From Alteromonas lipotrueae (GTDB lineage Bacteria > Pseudomonadota > Gammaproteobacteria > Enterobacterales > Alteromonadaceae): 64,000 nt of DNA. The translations under genes were made by a program, and so were the position numbers. Of this stretch, positions 27,064-38,142 are shown piece after piece (within the stretch, counting starts at the first letter, position 1; each line of letters opens with the position of its first letter). Location of the stretch: the NCBI RefSeq assembly GCF_019249215.1, contig NZ_JAESDI010000006.1, positions 1 through 64,000 of the forward strand. Reading direction: 5' to 3'. The notes beneath the pieces are model-generated. The model ran no database searches, had not been told where the DNA came from, and saw only the letters and a program-made list of their open reading frames with translations.

Positions 27064-27578
27064 TTCCGATGACAGTTATGCTCCCTGATTTCGACAAGTT
27101 GCCCTCTGTCCTAACCTACGAAGAGGTTGAGGAACAACTTAGCGTCATTATGAATATTGCCGAGACAAAAGCGCGTCCTCCGATATATATGATTCAAGAA
27201 ACTATTAACGATGGAATAAGCGCATTGGAATACAACCCCGAAGGACGTTTTAGTGCTGCGATAGAACATAAGGTTTCAAAATGGGCTATGTCACATTGGG
27301 ATTGGGAAAAAGGAGACCGCAACTTTATTGATGGGCTTACTGCGATAATCATCAATTTTTCGACCGCTTCAGTATGTAAGCAGTTTTTTGAAAGTAAACT
27401 CAAAACGGAAACTCGAAAGTTCGCCCAAGAAGAATTAGAGGATGTATTGAAAAATGATGTGTAGGAAACCTAACAATTGAAACGAGTGTCCACTTTTATG
27501 GGGGAACTCTCTTGGGACGCTAACACGCAGGGCCGCTTCGCTATTGTGCCCTACGCGTTATCGCCCCTTATTTAAAAG
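27058..27578 (+). mobile_element. Integron gene cassette 5
   Basis: The left end GTTAGGTTTCC (27057-27067) is an exact 11-base complement of GGAAACCTAAC (27464-27474) at its own attC. One gene. Confidence 0.88.
27069..27464 (+). CDS. Unknown protein of cassette 5
   Basis: 131 residues, acidic, mostly helical, no signal peptide or membrane segment; no family recognised. The start codon is only 11 bases from the cassette border, and the sole Shine-Dalgarno candidate is AGGT of the R' box itself. An inner ATG at 27078 is possible. Features such as SAAIEHKVSKWAMSHWDWEKGDRNFIDGL suggest a globular cytoplasmic protein. Confidence 0.72.
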   Translation: MTVMLPDFDKLPSVLTYEEVEEQLSVIMNIAETKARPPIYMIQETINDGISALEYNPEGRFSAAIEHKVSKWAMSHWDWEKGDRNFIDGLTAIIINFSTASVCKQFFESKLKTETRKFAQEELEDVLKNDV

Positions 27579-27584
27579 TTATAC
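27468..27584 (+). repeat. attC5
   Basis: 117 bp from R'' ACCTAAC (27468-27474) to R' GTTATAC (27578-27584). The right half (CGCCCCTTATTTAAAAGTT) is the same as in attC4. The left half is more diverged and includes GTCCACTTTTATGGGGG, a motif also present near 24023 before the Abi-like gene. Confidence 0.88.
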
Positions 27585-28087
27585 CTTCTTATGAAATGCT
27601 TGTATTTATTGGTTTTAATTTTCTGTTTGTTTGCCTGTTCATACGGAGAGGTCGAAGCCCCTCGCTTAAATTTTGATTACGCAGAAGAACCAATCAAACT
27701 CATTGAACACGTTGACGGAAACTGGGAAAAGGTTTGCGTTCTTGGTCCTTATTCAGACAACGCTGCTGCTAGCGAATTACTTGGGTTTCAGTGGCCTTTA
27801 GAATCATTGTCGTCGGTATGGGCCAACGACGGGGTTACCTTATTACTATTCGTTAAAAGTAGAGAGATTCTAAATTACTATGAAGTTGCAAGAGCACCAT
27901 ATGATTTCAGTGTTTTTTCAAATTCATGTATCGACCGAGCTTTGAGTTCATTTTCAAAAAGCGGTTCCAAGGTTGTCCAAACACAGGTATAACAAACGTT
28001 TTAAGTCGTGCGCTAACGCGCACTGGGACACAAACACATGGGCTGCTTCGCATTATATCCCATGCGTTTGTACCCCTTAAACGGAAG
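27579..28087 (+). mobile_element. Integron gene cassette 6
   Basis: The left end GTTATACC is complementary to GGTATAAC at its attC (27986-27993). It is the last cassette of the array. One gene. Confidence 0.85.
27591..27992 (+). CDS. Small lipoprotein of cassette 6
   Basis: 133 residues. Residues 1-16 are a lipoprotein signal peptide with lipobox LFAC (Cys at 16), followed by a soluble domain of about 115 residues (WEKVCVLGPYSDNAAASELL). Predicted to be anchored to the inner or outer membrane facing the periplasm. No family recognised. The start is 12 bases inside the cassette without a clear ribosome binding site. The stop lies in the attC. Confidence 0.78.
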   Translation: MKCLYLLVLIFCLFACSYGEVEAPRLNFDYAEEPIKLIEHVDGNWEKVCVLGPYSDNAAASELLGFQWPLESLSSVWANDGVTLLLFVKSREILNYYEVARAPYDFSVFSNSCIDRALSSFSKSGSKVVQTQV

Positions 28088-28093
28088 TTATTG
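27987..28093 (+). repeat. attC6, array end
   Basis: 107 bp from R'' GTATAAC (27987-27993) to R' GTTATTG (28087-28093). L'' GTTTTAAG and L' CTTAAAC pair with one extra base. No further cassette follows, so this marks the right end of the array. Confidence 0.87.
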
Positions 28094-28249
28094 ACCGTCC
28101 GTTGTTTGTCTATTTCCGACTGTCAGCAAGACCGAGACTTTACATAATACCGGTTAGCTCATAAAGAACACATCATAGGACGAACATCAGCTTACACAAT
28201 GCCTTGCTAAGCTAGACCTTAGCGAAAAACTGCCCTAAGGCAGATTGCA

Positions 28250-28699
28250 CTATTTAACTTCAAGCTCCATCACAACACCGTCTTCGTCATCTTCCTCGGT
28301 TACAACAAAGCCGAACTGTGAATAGAACTTTCGCATTGCATGGTGCCCTGGCATATAGAGTATTGTTATCTTTTTACAGGCAGGGATTGCGCTCATTTCT
28401 TTAATAACTTGTTCGGTCGCAATTTTTCCAATGCCTTGCCCCTGATGTTTGACGTCAACCATAAATTGCGCAATATAAAACTCGTTGGGTAGGTTTTCTT
28501 CTAACTCTTGATAATATTGAATAAACCCTACAGCTTCATCACCTTGATAAATAGCTCTGTTAACATAATAAGGGTAGAAGCTTGATTCGGCGATAGATTC
28601 CGAATTTAACGCCACATAGTTTTCTTGCTCTTTTGTAATTTCTAGATGAATAATATCTAGCCAATTGTCTTTGGTGACTTCCCGTAAACTAATATCCAT
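28250..28699 (-). CDS. GNAT family N-acetyltransferase
   Basis: 149 residues from the ATG at 28699 preceded by GAGGA; a longer frame to 28744 has no signal. The acetyl-CoA motif is GQGIGKIATEQVIKEM, with KFYSQFGFV near the end. It resembles diamine/polyamine acetyltransferases (BltD/PaiA-like), but the substrate is not certain. It stands between the cassette array and the his operon and is not part of an attC-flanked cassette. Confidence 0.88.
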   Translation of the reverse strand: MDISLREVTKDNWLDIIHLEITKEQENYVALNSESIAESSFYPYYVNRAIYQGDEAVGFIQYYQELEENLPNEFYIAQFMVDVKHQGQGIGKIATEQVIKEMSAIPACKKITILYMPGHHAMRKFYSQFGFVVTEEDDEDGVVMELEVK

Positions 28700-28821
28700 A
28701 TAAATCCTCAATGCTTCCCAAAAGAGATAAAAATATTTAGGCATAGTGATAAAAAAACAATGCTACAAGGAGAAATAGATAATCAGTGAGGCAATAAGAT
28801 GAGCGGTTCATGAAAATAAAA

Positions 28822-28853
28822 AAGGAGCAAGTTACGCTAGTAACTTGCTCCTT
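28822..28853 (-). terminator. Terminator of the his operon
   Basis: A perfect 14-bp stem (aaggagcaagttac / gtaacttgctcctt) with a 4-base loop. On the minus strand it is followed by TTTTATTTT. It lies 48 bases after the hisIE stop. Confidence 0.93.
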
Positions 28854-28901
28854 ATATTTTACGTGTTGCAATTTCGCTCAATGAAATTGGGCGATGAACA
28901 C

Positions 28902-29515
28902 TTACTTTTGACGTTCACGCAATACAGATAGCGCATCATCAAGCGACATGTCGCTCGCTTGCAGCAATACGGTGAGGTGGTACAGCAAGTCAGCGGCTTC
29001 GTTTTTAAGCTCTTCTTTGTCGTGTACCGTAGCAGCAAGCGCCGTTTCTACGCCTTCTTCCCCCACTTTTTGTGCAATACGCTTAATGCCTTTATTGTAC
29101 AAGCTAGCGGTGTAGCTGCTTTTCGGATCTGCGCCTTTACGGGCAGCCAATAAGCGCTCTAAATCAGCGAGAAAGGTAAAGCTAGGCGTGTTGCCTTCAA
29201 ACCAGCAGCTTTCAACACCTGTATGGCACGTAGGGCCGTTAGGGTTGGCTAACACTAATAGCGAGTCGAAATCGCAATCGGCGGCTACGCTGACTAAATC
29301 TAACGTATTGCCTGAGGTTTCGCCTTTTTGCCACAAACGCAGTTTTGAGCGACTAAAAAAAGTGACTTTACCGCTATCTAGTGTAGTGGCTAGTGCATCT
29401 TGGTTCATGTAACCCTGCATTAGTACTTTGCCTGAAAGGGCGTCTTGTACTATGGCTGGAAGCAGGTTGTCCATTTTTTCCCATGCTAGGGTATTGCTGT
29501 TTTCGGAAGTGACAA

Positions 29516-29519
<4 letters not shown>
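28902..29519 (-). CDS. hisIE: Bifunctional phosphoribosyl-AMP cyclohydrolase / phosphoribosyl-ATP pyrophosphatase
   Basis: 205 residues; fused HisI (about 1-115: [39 protein letters not shown]) and HisE (about 120-205: [18 protein letters not shown]), catalysing the second and third steps of histidine synthesis. Start GTG overlaps the hisF stop (GTGA), indicating coupled translation. Last gene of the operon. Confidence 0.97.
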
Positions 29520-31687
<2,168 letters not shown>

Positions 31688-31688
<1 letters not shown>

Positions 31689-32758
31689 TAAAGCGCTCCT
31701 TTACTGCTAGGCAGTGCATCGCCTTGTCGCGTAATGGCTTGACGTAACGCACGGCCAAATACTTTGAATAAACTTTCTACCTGGTGGTGAGCATTTCCTT
31801 CGCTGGTGGAAAGGTGAAGCGACAGCCCCATGCTTTGCGCCAAAGAATAGAAAAAGTGCGGCACCATTTCAGTGGCCATTTCGCCCACTTGGTCGCGGCT
31901 GAAATCAGCTTCAAACTTAAGGTGAGGGCGGTTTGAAATATCCATAATGCATTCTGCGCGGCACTCATCCATAGGCAGGGCAAAACCAAAACGGCCAATA
32001 CCACGTTTATCACCGAGGGCTTTCTTAAGGGCTTCACCCAACGCCAATGCAGTGTCTTCCACACTGTGGTGATCATCTATGTGCAAATCGCCATCTACGG
32101 TCACGTTTAACTCAAACCCACCGTGGGTCGCAATTTGATCGAGCATGTGGTCGAAGAAACCCAAGCCAGTGTGAATGTGCGACTTCTCGGTAGAGTCTAA
32201 ATCTACGCGTACTTTAATGTCGGTTTCTGAGGTAGTGCGGATAACTTCGGCAATACGTGAAGACGACAACAAGGTTTTTTGGATGTGATCCCAGTTCAAG
32301 GTTTCAGGGTTATATTGCAAACCTTTAATACCCATGTTCTCGGCAAGTTGCATGTCGGTCATGCGATCGCCAATCACGTATGAACGGGTGAAATCCACCT
32401 TTCCTTGCTGAAGGTAGTCTTTCACTAACCCCAGTTTAGGCTTACGGCAAGTACAATTGTCTTCTTCAAAGTGTGGGCAAATAAGCACGTCGTCAAACGT
32501 AATGCCTTGGCTTTTGAAAATGGCCATCATGGCATTATGAGGCGCGTCAAAATCAGCTTGTGGAAAGCTATCGGTTCCAAGGCCATCTTGGTTAGTGACC
32601 ATGACAAACTTAAAGCCTGCTGCTTTCAGTTTTAATAGCACAGGAATAACGTTTGGCTCGAAAACCAGCTTTTCTAAACTGTCTAGCTGTTTATCTACCG
32701 GTGGTTCTTCTACAAGTGTACCGTCGCGGTCGATAAATAAAATGGCTTGCTGACTCAT
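31688..32758 (-). CDS. hisB: Bifunctional histidinol-phosphatase / imidazoleglycerol-phosphate dehydratase
   Basis: 356 residues. N-terminal HAD phosphatase ([12 protein letters not shown]; zinc-binding [14 protein letters not shown]) fused to a C-terminal dehydratase with manganese-binding histidine motifs ([34 protein letters not shown]). This fusion is typical of gammaproteobacteria. It overlaps hisC by 4 bases (ATGA). Confidence 0.98.
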
Positions 32759-33843
32759 GCCGCTAGCTCCTTTTTAAATTCGTTGATCAGTTGCAATAAA
32801 CGCTGGTTTTGTTCTTCAGTACCAATGCTTACTCGCAAGCAATTTGTAAGGTTAAGCTGTTTAGATTGGTCGCGTATTAATAACCCTTTGCTCACCAAAT
32901 ATTGCATGAGTTCGCTAGCACGCTCGTAGCGAAATAGCACAAAGTTTGCTTTTCTATCGCCAACCAATTCAAAGCCGTCAATATCGGCAAGCGCGGTTGC
33001 CAGTAGGTCTTTTTCTCTATTGATGGTATCTACCTGCAACTGAATTAATGTCAGTGAGTCAGTAGATAACGCCTGTGAAGCAATTTGTGCCACAGGCTCT
33101 GCAATAGGGTAGGGGGCAATGACTTTTAGCAACGCTTGAATAACCGGCGCTTGGGCTAGAGTAAACCCACAGCGTAAACCCGCTAACGCAAAGGCTTTTG
33201 AAAGCGTGCGTAGTACTACTAGGTTGGGGTAATTCGCTATTTCATTTGCCCAGGTATTATCGGAATCAAACTCAATATAGGCTTCATCCACTACCACTAA
33301 AGCGCTATCGGCAAAGTGGTTGAGTACCGCTCGTATATCGTCTCTGGCAACCTGTGTACCCGTTGGGTTATTTGGCGCACAAATAAAGATAACATTGGCG
33401 TTATCAATTGCGCACACACCTTCAACGTCTAAACTAAAATTGCCTTTTAGTGGCACAGTAGTAATACCCACATCACAAGTTTCTGCACTAATGGCGTACA
33501 TGCCATAGGTGGGCGGGCAAATTACTATGCTGTCTTTACCTGGAGTACAAAAGGTACGAATAAGTAATTCAATGCCTTCGTCTGCACCACGGGTAACCAT
33601 CAACTGAGAGGTATCAATACCTGCATAAGCCGCATAGCTTTCTACCACCGATGAAGGCTGACACGACGGGTAACGATTAAAGTTACTTGCATCTATCGCA
33701 TATTCATTTGCATAGGGCGATTCATTGGCATTTAGCCAATCTTGACCGCCTGAATACAAACGCCTGGCCGACTCATAAGGCTTAAGCGGCACTAAATTGT
33801 CGTTAATTAGGTTATCAATAAGGGTATCTACAAGCGCAGACAT
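32755..33843 (-). CDS. hisC: Histidinol-phosphate aminotransferase
   Basis: 362 residues; class II PLP aminotransferase with [27 protein letters not shown] and the PLP lysine in [15 protein letters not shown]. Its start shares one base with the hisD stop. Confidence 0.98.
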   Translation of the reverse strand: MSALVDTLIDNLINDNLVPLKPYESARRLYSGGQDWLNANESPYANEYAIDASNFNRYPSCQPSSVVESYAAYAGIDTSQLMVTRGADEGIELLIRTFCTPGKDSIVICPPTYGMYAISAETCDVGITTVPLKGNFSLDVEGVCAIDNANVIFICAPNNPTGTQVARDDIRAVLNHFADSALVVVDEAYIEFDSDNTWANEIANYPNLVVLRTLSKAFALAGLRCGFTLAQAPVIQALLKVIAPYPIAEPVAQIASQALSTDSLTLIQLQVDTINREKDLLATALADIDGFELVGDRKANFVLFRYERASELMQYLVSKGLLIRDQSKQLNLTNCLRVSIGTEEQNQRLLQLINEFKKELAA

Positions 33844-35153
33844 TAGGCACCTCCCTTATCGTTAGCAAGCTTTTGCATACGAAGCGCTACTGCTTGTTCG
33901 TGAGCATCAAGCCCCTCAGCGCTAGCCAATGCCATAATAGCTGGGCCTAAATTGCGCATGCCGTCTGCAGATAACTCTTGAATGGTGTAACGACGCATAA
34001 AGTCGAGTAAACCTAAACTAGAATAGTTCTTCGCATAACCGTACGTAGGTAATACGTGGTTAGTACCCGAGGCATAATCACCGGCAGATTCTGGCGACCA
34101 AGGGCCTAAAAATATTGAACCTGCGTATTTGATTTTCGGCAGTAAACTACGGGCATCTTCAATTTGCACTATCAAGTGTTCAGGCGCATAGGCATTGCTC
34201 ACTAAAATAGCGTCATCTACTGAATCGGCCAAAATATAGCGGGCATTTTCCATTGCAGGGCGAGCAATGTCGGCACGTGAAAGGGTCGACAACTGGCGTT
34301 CAACCGCTGCCTTCGCACTTTCAATCAGTGCTTCGCTGTTAGACACTAAAATGGCTTGAGAATCTGGGCCATGCTCTGCTTGAGAAAGTAAGTCTGAGGC
34401 AACAAATTCAGCATCGGCAAATTCATCAGCTAACACCAATACTTCAGACGGGCCTGCTGGCATATCAATAGCCGCACCATCAGCACGCAAACTTACTTGC
34501 TGTTTGGCTTCAGTCACAAAACTATTGCCCGGGCCGAATATTTTATCAACCTGCGGGATAGTCTCTGTCCCTAATGCCATTGCTGCAATGGCTTGCGCGC
34601 CGCCACAAAGGTATATGGCTTCAATGCCACATTTTCTTGCGGCATAGGCAATTTCAGGGGCAATTAAGCCTTGCTTGTTTGGTGGCGTACAAAGCAGTTT
34701 GTTTTCACAACCCGCTACCAGCGCTGGTACACCTAGCATTAGCACCGTTGAAGGCAAAGGTGCACTGCCACCTGGAATATACAAACCTACTGCGTCTAGT
34801 GGGGTGAAGCGCAATTCGCAGTTCACACCAGGCGTAGTGGTTAGCGCAATATCACTTGGCAACTGAGCATCGTGAAACGCTTTAATATTGTTAAATGCAA
34901 TATCAATCGCACCTGCTACTTCAGCGGTAACCGAACTTGCTAACGTGTCGATGCTTTCTTGCGATAACACTAACGATTGCAAATCAGGGCAATCAAACTG
35001 ACGAGTGAAGTCGATAACAGCGGCATCGCCTTTACTTTCAACGTTAGCGATAATGTCGCCCACGGTTTGTTTTAACTGTTGGCTATTGGCCATAGCCGGG
35101 CGCGAAAGCGCTGTTTTTTTCTCAAGCTTTGATAGAGATGACCAGATAATCAT
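33843..35153 (-). CDS. hisD: Histidinol dehydrogenase
   Basis: 436 residues; zinc-dependent, performing the last two oxidations to histidine. Recognised by PGGSAPLPSTVLML, IFGPGNSFVTEAK and DLLSQAEHGPDSQAIL. Starts 13 bases after hisG. Confidence 0.98.
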   Translation of the reverse strand: MIIWSSLSKLEKKTALSRPAMANSQQLKQTVGDIIANVESKGDAAVIDFTRQFDCPDLQSLVLSQESIDTLASSVTAEVAGAIDIAFNNIKAFHDAQLPSDIALTTTPGVNCELRFTPLDAVGLYIPGGSAPLPSTVLMLGVPALVAGCENKLLCTPPNKQGLIAPEIAYAARKCGIEAIYLCGGAQAIAAMALGTETIPQVDKIFGPGNSFVTEAKQQVSLRADGAAIDMPAGPSEVLVLADEFADAEFVASDLLSQAEHGPDSQAILVSNSEALIESAKAAVERQLSTLSRADIARPAMENARYILADSVDDAILVSNAYAPEHLIVQIEDARSLLPKIKYAGSIFLGPWSPESAGDYASGTNHVLPTYGYAKNYSSLGLLDFMRRYTIQELSADGMRNLGPAIMALASAEGLDAHEQAVALRMQKLANDKGGA

Positions 35154-35166
35154 AATCTTTTGCCTT

Positions 35167-36069
35167 TTAACCCATCATTTTTTCGATAGGCATAACTAAT
35201 ATTGAAGAGCAGCCTAGGGCTTTTAGTTTTTCCATGGTTTCCCAAAACAGGGTTTCAGTAGAAACAACATGAATAGCCACATGCTCTTCATTGCCAGACA
35301 AAGGCAATACGGTTGGGTTTTCAGCGCCCGGTAACAAGCTTTTCACTTGTTCTAGGTAAGCTTTTGGTGCGTGAAGCATGATGTACTTGCTTTCTTTTGC
35401 CAGCAATACACCATCAACACGTGGCAAAAGGCGATTAACAAGCGTTTGCTTTTCATCACTCATGTTGCCGTCGGCACGTTGAATTAATACTGCTTTTGAG
35501 CGGAAGATGACATCTTCTTCAACCAGACCGTTCGCTTCAAGGGTAGCGCCCGTTGATACCAAGTCACAGATAGCGTCGGCAACGCCAGCGCGTGGTGCAA
35601 CTTCAACCGAACCTGTAAGCATTACTGCTTTAGCATTAATTTTTTGCTCTGCAAAATAACGCTCTAATAGGAATGGGTAAGTGGTAGCCACTTTCTTGCC
35701 TTCTAAAGACTGAATGTTGGTGTAGTCCATTTCAGTAGGCACGGCGATAGACAAGCGACAACCGCCGTAGTCTAAACGACGTAATACTTCATAATCAGAA
35801 GGCTTGTTAGATGCTTTGCGTTCTAACATTTTTTCTTCAAGTTCGTTTTCGCCAATGAAGCCAAGGTCGGCTACACCGTCCATCACTAATCCTGGAATGT
35901 CGTCATCGCGAACACGTAATAAATCGATAGGCTCGTTGGTAGAATGCGCAATCAGCAGGCGATCACGAATGTTCAATTTTATGCCAATAGCCTTAAGTAG
36001 AGCGATGCTGTCATCACTTAAACGGCCTGATTTCTGTATGGCAATTCGAAGTCTTTTGCTGTTACTCAT
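35167..36069 (-). CDS. hisG: ATP phosphoribosyltransferase (long form)
   Basis: 300 residues, the long type with a C-terminal ACT-like regulatory domain that binds histidine. The family opening [19 protein letters not shown] and the PRPP loop [14 protein letters not shown] are present. First structural gene of the operon, placed behind a leader peptide and attenuator. Confidence 0.98.
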   Translation of the reverse strand: MSNSKRLRIAIQKSGRLSDDSIALLKAIGIKLNIRDRLLIAHSTNEPIDLLRVRDDDIPGLVMDGVADLGFIGENELEEKMLERKASNKPSDYEVLRRLDYGGCRLSIAVPTEMDYTNIQSLEGKKVATTYPFLLERYFAEQKINAKAVMLTGSVEVAPRAGVADAICDLVSTGATLEANGLVEEDVIFRSKAVLIQRADGNMSDEKQTLVNRLLPRVDGVLLAKESKYIMLHAPKAYLEQVKSLLPGAENPTVLPLSGNEEHVAIHVVSTETLFWETMEKLKALGCSSILVMPIEKMMG

Positions 36070-36127
36070 TGAAACGTTCCTTACACGTTGTACTACTTTT
36101 TACTGTCTTAACGATTACGCCTAAAAC

Positions 36128-36158
36128 GAAAAACCCCCGGAAGTTTCCTTCCGGGGGT
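36128..36158 (-). terminator. his attenuator (rho-independent)
   Basis: An 11-bp stem (acccccggaag / cttccgggggt, 36133-36158) followed on the minus strand by a T run, between the leader peptide and hisG. An upstream hairpin (ctggaagg / ccttccag, 36183-36207) has an arm that can instead pair with GGAAGG of the terminator, giving the alternate antiterminator. Confidence 0.92.
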
Positions 36159-36222
36159 CGAGAATTTTTTCTATCTGCGCCACTGGAAGGAATAATAGAC
36201 CTTCCAGCACGAACCTGAAAGG

Positions 36223-36267
36223 CTATGCTTTATGATGGTGGTGATGTTTTACAGCGCAGTTATTCAT
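36223..36267 (-). CDS. hisL: his operon leader peptide
   Basis: 14 residues, MNNCAVKHHHHHKA, with five consecutive His codons, ahead of the attenuator. Ribosome stalling at the His codons when charged tRNA-His is scarce would favour the antiterminator. Short but unmistakable from codon content and position. Confidence 0.93.
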   Translation of the reverse strand: MNNCAVKHHHHHKA

Positions 36268-36478
36268 TTAATTTCTTAATACCTATTTCCGAACGGCTGA
36301 AACATTAGCGGTTTGCCCCCGATTTTGCAAGGCGAAAGTGAACTCTTTTTGCAGTTTCAGTCTAAATTAATATGTATATAGTAAAACTTTTTGATCTGAG
36401 CCAATGTGATCGTTTTCCCTATTAGGTAATGTAGTGGATGAAATATCACAGAATTAACCTTAGCGGGTTGGGGTAGCC

Positions 36479-36835
36479 ATGAGTAATGATCTAATTTTTT
36501 CCATTTTACCGCGAAATACCAAAGTGCCCATCGAAACTGATAATCGGGTAAAAAAAGTGTCGCGCAGCGAAAAGTCAGAGGCGCTCAACCAAGACGAAAA
36601 AGAGCAGCACGATGAAGTGCATATCGTTGATGAAATGGAGCAACGGGAACGGCACGAGCAAAATGAACAGAAAGAACACCCGAGCAACCAAGAAAATCGC
36701 CAACAAGAAGACAGCCAAGGCGACAAATCGACAGGGCGGCAATTGAGCGAAAATGAAAACCGCGAATTAAATACCGCAGATGCAACGGGTACTAAAATAC
36801 CGCGGGGCATTAAACATGTGGATATTACCATTTAA
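36479..36835 (+). CDS. Highly charged hypothetical protein
   Basis: 118 residues starting MSNDLIFSILPRNTKVPIET; GGGGTAG precedes the ATG. About half the residues are E, K, D, Q, R or N, so the middle is probably disordered. No family recognised. It is divergent from the his operon and convergent with a small membrane gene. Confidence that it is real rests on start signals and an uninterrupted frame. Confidence 0.6.
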   Translation: MSNDLIFSILPRNTKVPIETDNRVKKVSRSEKSEALNQDEKEQHDEVHIVDEMEQRERHEQNEQKEHPSNQENRQQEDSQGDKSTGRQLSENENRELNTADATGTKIPRGIKHVDITI

Positions 36836-36928
36836 CCGTGCAGGTTGTTTTAGGGTTCCTTCCCGTCATCTCTTAAATGTTGCCGCTCAGTATCACTGAA
36901 GTAGAAAGACACATTCAGCGAGCTTATA

Positions 36929-37060
36929 TTATTTACTGCCGTTGTCTTTGATCGCACGCTTTAGTTCAGTAGGCAGTAAAAACGCATAGCTGATAAACAT
37001 AAGCGCGATGCCAGTCACAATAAACAAATCATCTGCATTTAAAGAAAGTAGCGCTGTCAT
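36929..37060 (-). CDS. 43-residue membrane protein
   Basis: From the ATG at 37060 preceded by AGAGGT; a longer frame to 37117 is less likely. One hydrophobic helix (DLFIVTGIALMFISYAFLL) with a positively charged end (KRAIKDNGSK). Function unknown. Confidence 0.6.
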   Translation of the reverse strand: MTALLSLNADDLFIVTGIALMFISYAFLLPTELKRAIKDNGSK

Positions 37061-37188
37061 AATAATACCTCTAGGCGTTGAGAAGGAATGTAATAAACTA
37101 CAACCCAATATTACCATTTTCGTGTCTATAAAATAGGGGGAGGCTACCCAACTTTAGTTTAAAAATCAGGCGCTTTTAGACTAATTGA

Positions 37189-37398
37189 TTAATCACAGGT
37201 TATGGGTGGTAACTGAGGCGGTTGAGGCGGTAATTCAATGTCGTCAACAAGCAGTAAATCTAGTGCAAGGTTAACTTTCCCATTAGAACCCTTAAAGCGG
37301 TCGGGAGCATTGGCTTCTAAAAACAAGTCATTCTCATACACTTGCTCATCAACCACTTGTTGACGCATTTCAAAGACCCGCGCTGAGCAATCATCCAT
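37189..37398 (-). CDS. Hypothetical protein, 69 residues
   Basis: Starts MDDCSARVFEMRQQ and ends with a proline-rich tail (LPPQPPQLPPITC). AGGT lies just before the ATG. No family recognised. It follows the membrane-protein gene ending at 37452 in the same direction and may share its transcript. Confidence 0.5.
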   Translation of the reverse strand: MDDCSARVFEMRQQVVDEQVYENDLFLEANAPDRFKGSNGKVNLALDLLLVDDIELPPQPPQLPPITCD

Positions 37399-37451
37399 AC
37401 CTAATTTTTCGTGTAAACCAACGCTGGCGGGGTTAGGTAGCGTTATACCTC

Positions 37452-37802
37452 CTAATCATTACCGGCAACACGCATCAGACAGAAAGCCAGAAGCAGGGTT
37501 GCGAGCACACCAAACCCTCCAGCCACCGCGGAAGGTAAGAAGGCGTTACGGCCAAATACGATCAAAATTGCATTTGCGACTATGGCAACAACACCTACTA
37601 GCGCAGTCACTCCACCTAAGGGCTTAGCGCCATCTTTCATTTTTGCAATGCCAAAAATAAGCGCCGCAAAGCCTAGCAGGAGCTTGGCAGCGTAATAAAT
37701 CATGAAGGACAAGGCTACTACTGCGCTGGCTAACGGCATTAAGCTCTCATTTTGTGTTGCAGCTTCACGAAAGGGTGTAAACATAGTAAGGCCAACACTC
37801 AC
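37452..37802 (-). CDS. Multi-span membrane protein, start uncertain
   Basis: 116 residues from a GTG at 37802, with three or four hydrophobic segments (VALSFMIYYAAKLLLGFAAL; ALVGVVAIVANAILIVF; GFGVLATLLLAFCLM). The frame stays open and protein-like for about 35 codons upstream (GWSAIAFSAALNLVQ is hydrophobic) but contains no ATG, GTG or TTG, and the GTG has no ribosome binding site. The true start may be a rare codon such as ATT, or the 5' end may be damaged. Function unknown. Confidence 0.6.
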   Translation of the reverse strand: MSVGLTMFTPFREAATQNESLMPLASAVVALSFMIYYAAKLLLGFAALIFGIAKMKDGAKPLGGVTALVGVVAIVANAILIVFGRNAFLPSAVAGGFGVLATLLLAFCLMRVAGND

Positions 37803-37911
37803 TTGTACTAAGTTGAGGGCTGCACTGAACGCAATGGCAGACCATCCTACATGGTTGTCCTTTGTGTGTTTATCTTCAACGCCGCTAATACTCGAATCTA
37901 AAGGCGGTTAA

Positions 37912-38142
37912 GGTATCTATATTAACCGTACGTTTACCTAGGGGTAAACTCAATACATTAAAGGTGTTAGCTGCACACAAAGTTAGAGTTAGGCGCTTTA
38001 AAACATTCTTCGTCGGTAGGATTTTTATAGACTTAAGTCTTAATTTTCGATTGGTCGCAAAAAATTGTTAATTTAACGCTTTACATACGAATGAGAATGC
38101 TTATCATCTTCGCTATGTTTGACTTAATCGATTAACTCTAGA
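37912..38142 (+). promoter_or_regulatory. Upstream region of the siderophore-type receptor
   Basis: 230 AT-rich bases without a gene, holding the promoter of the following receptor gene and the Fur box described separately. Confidence 0.6.
38089..38107 (+). promoter_or_regulatory. Candidate Fur box
   Basis: TGAGAATGCTTATCA (38092-38106) fits the 7-1-7 Fur pattern TGATAATNATTATCA with two mismatches. It lies 36 bases upstream of the TonB-dependent receptor start. Iron repression is inferred. Confidence 0.75.

Noticed and set aside
28002-28147. Short ORF overlapping the last attC
   Set aside because: It reads through attC6 in another frame and has no start signal.
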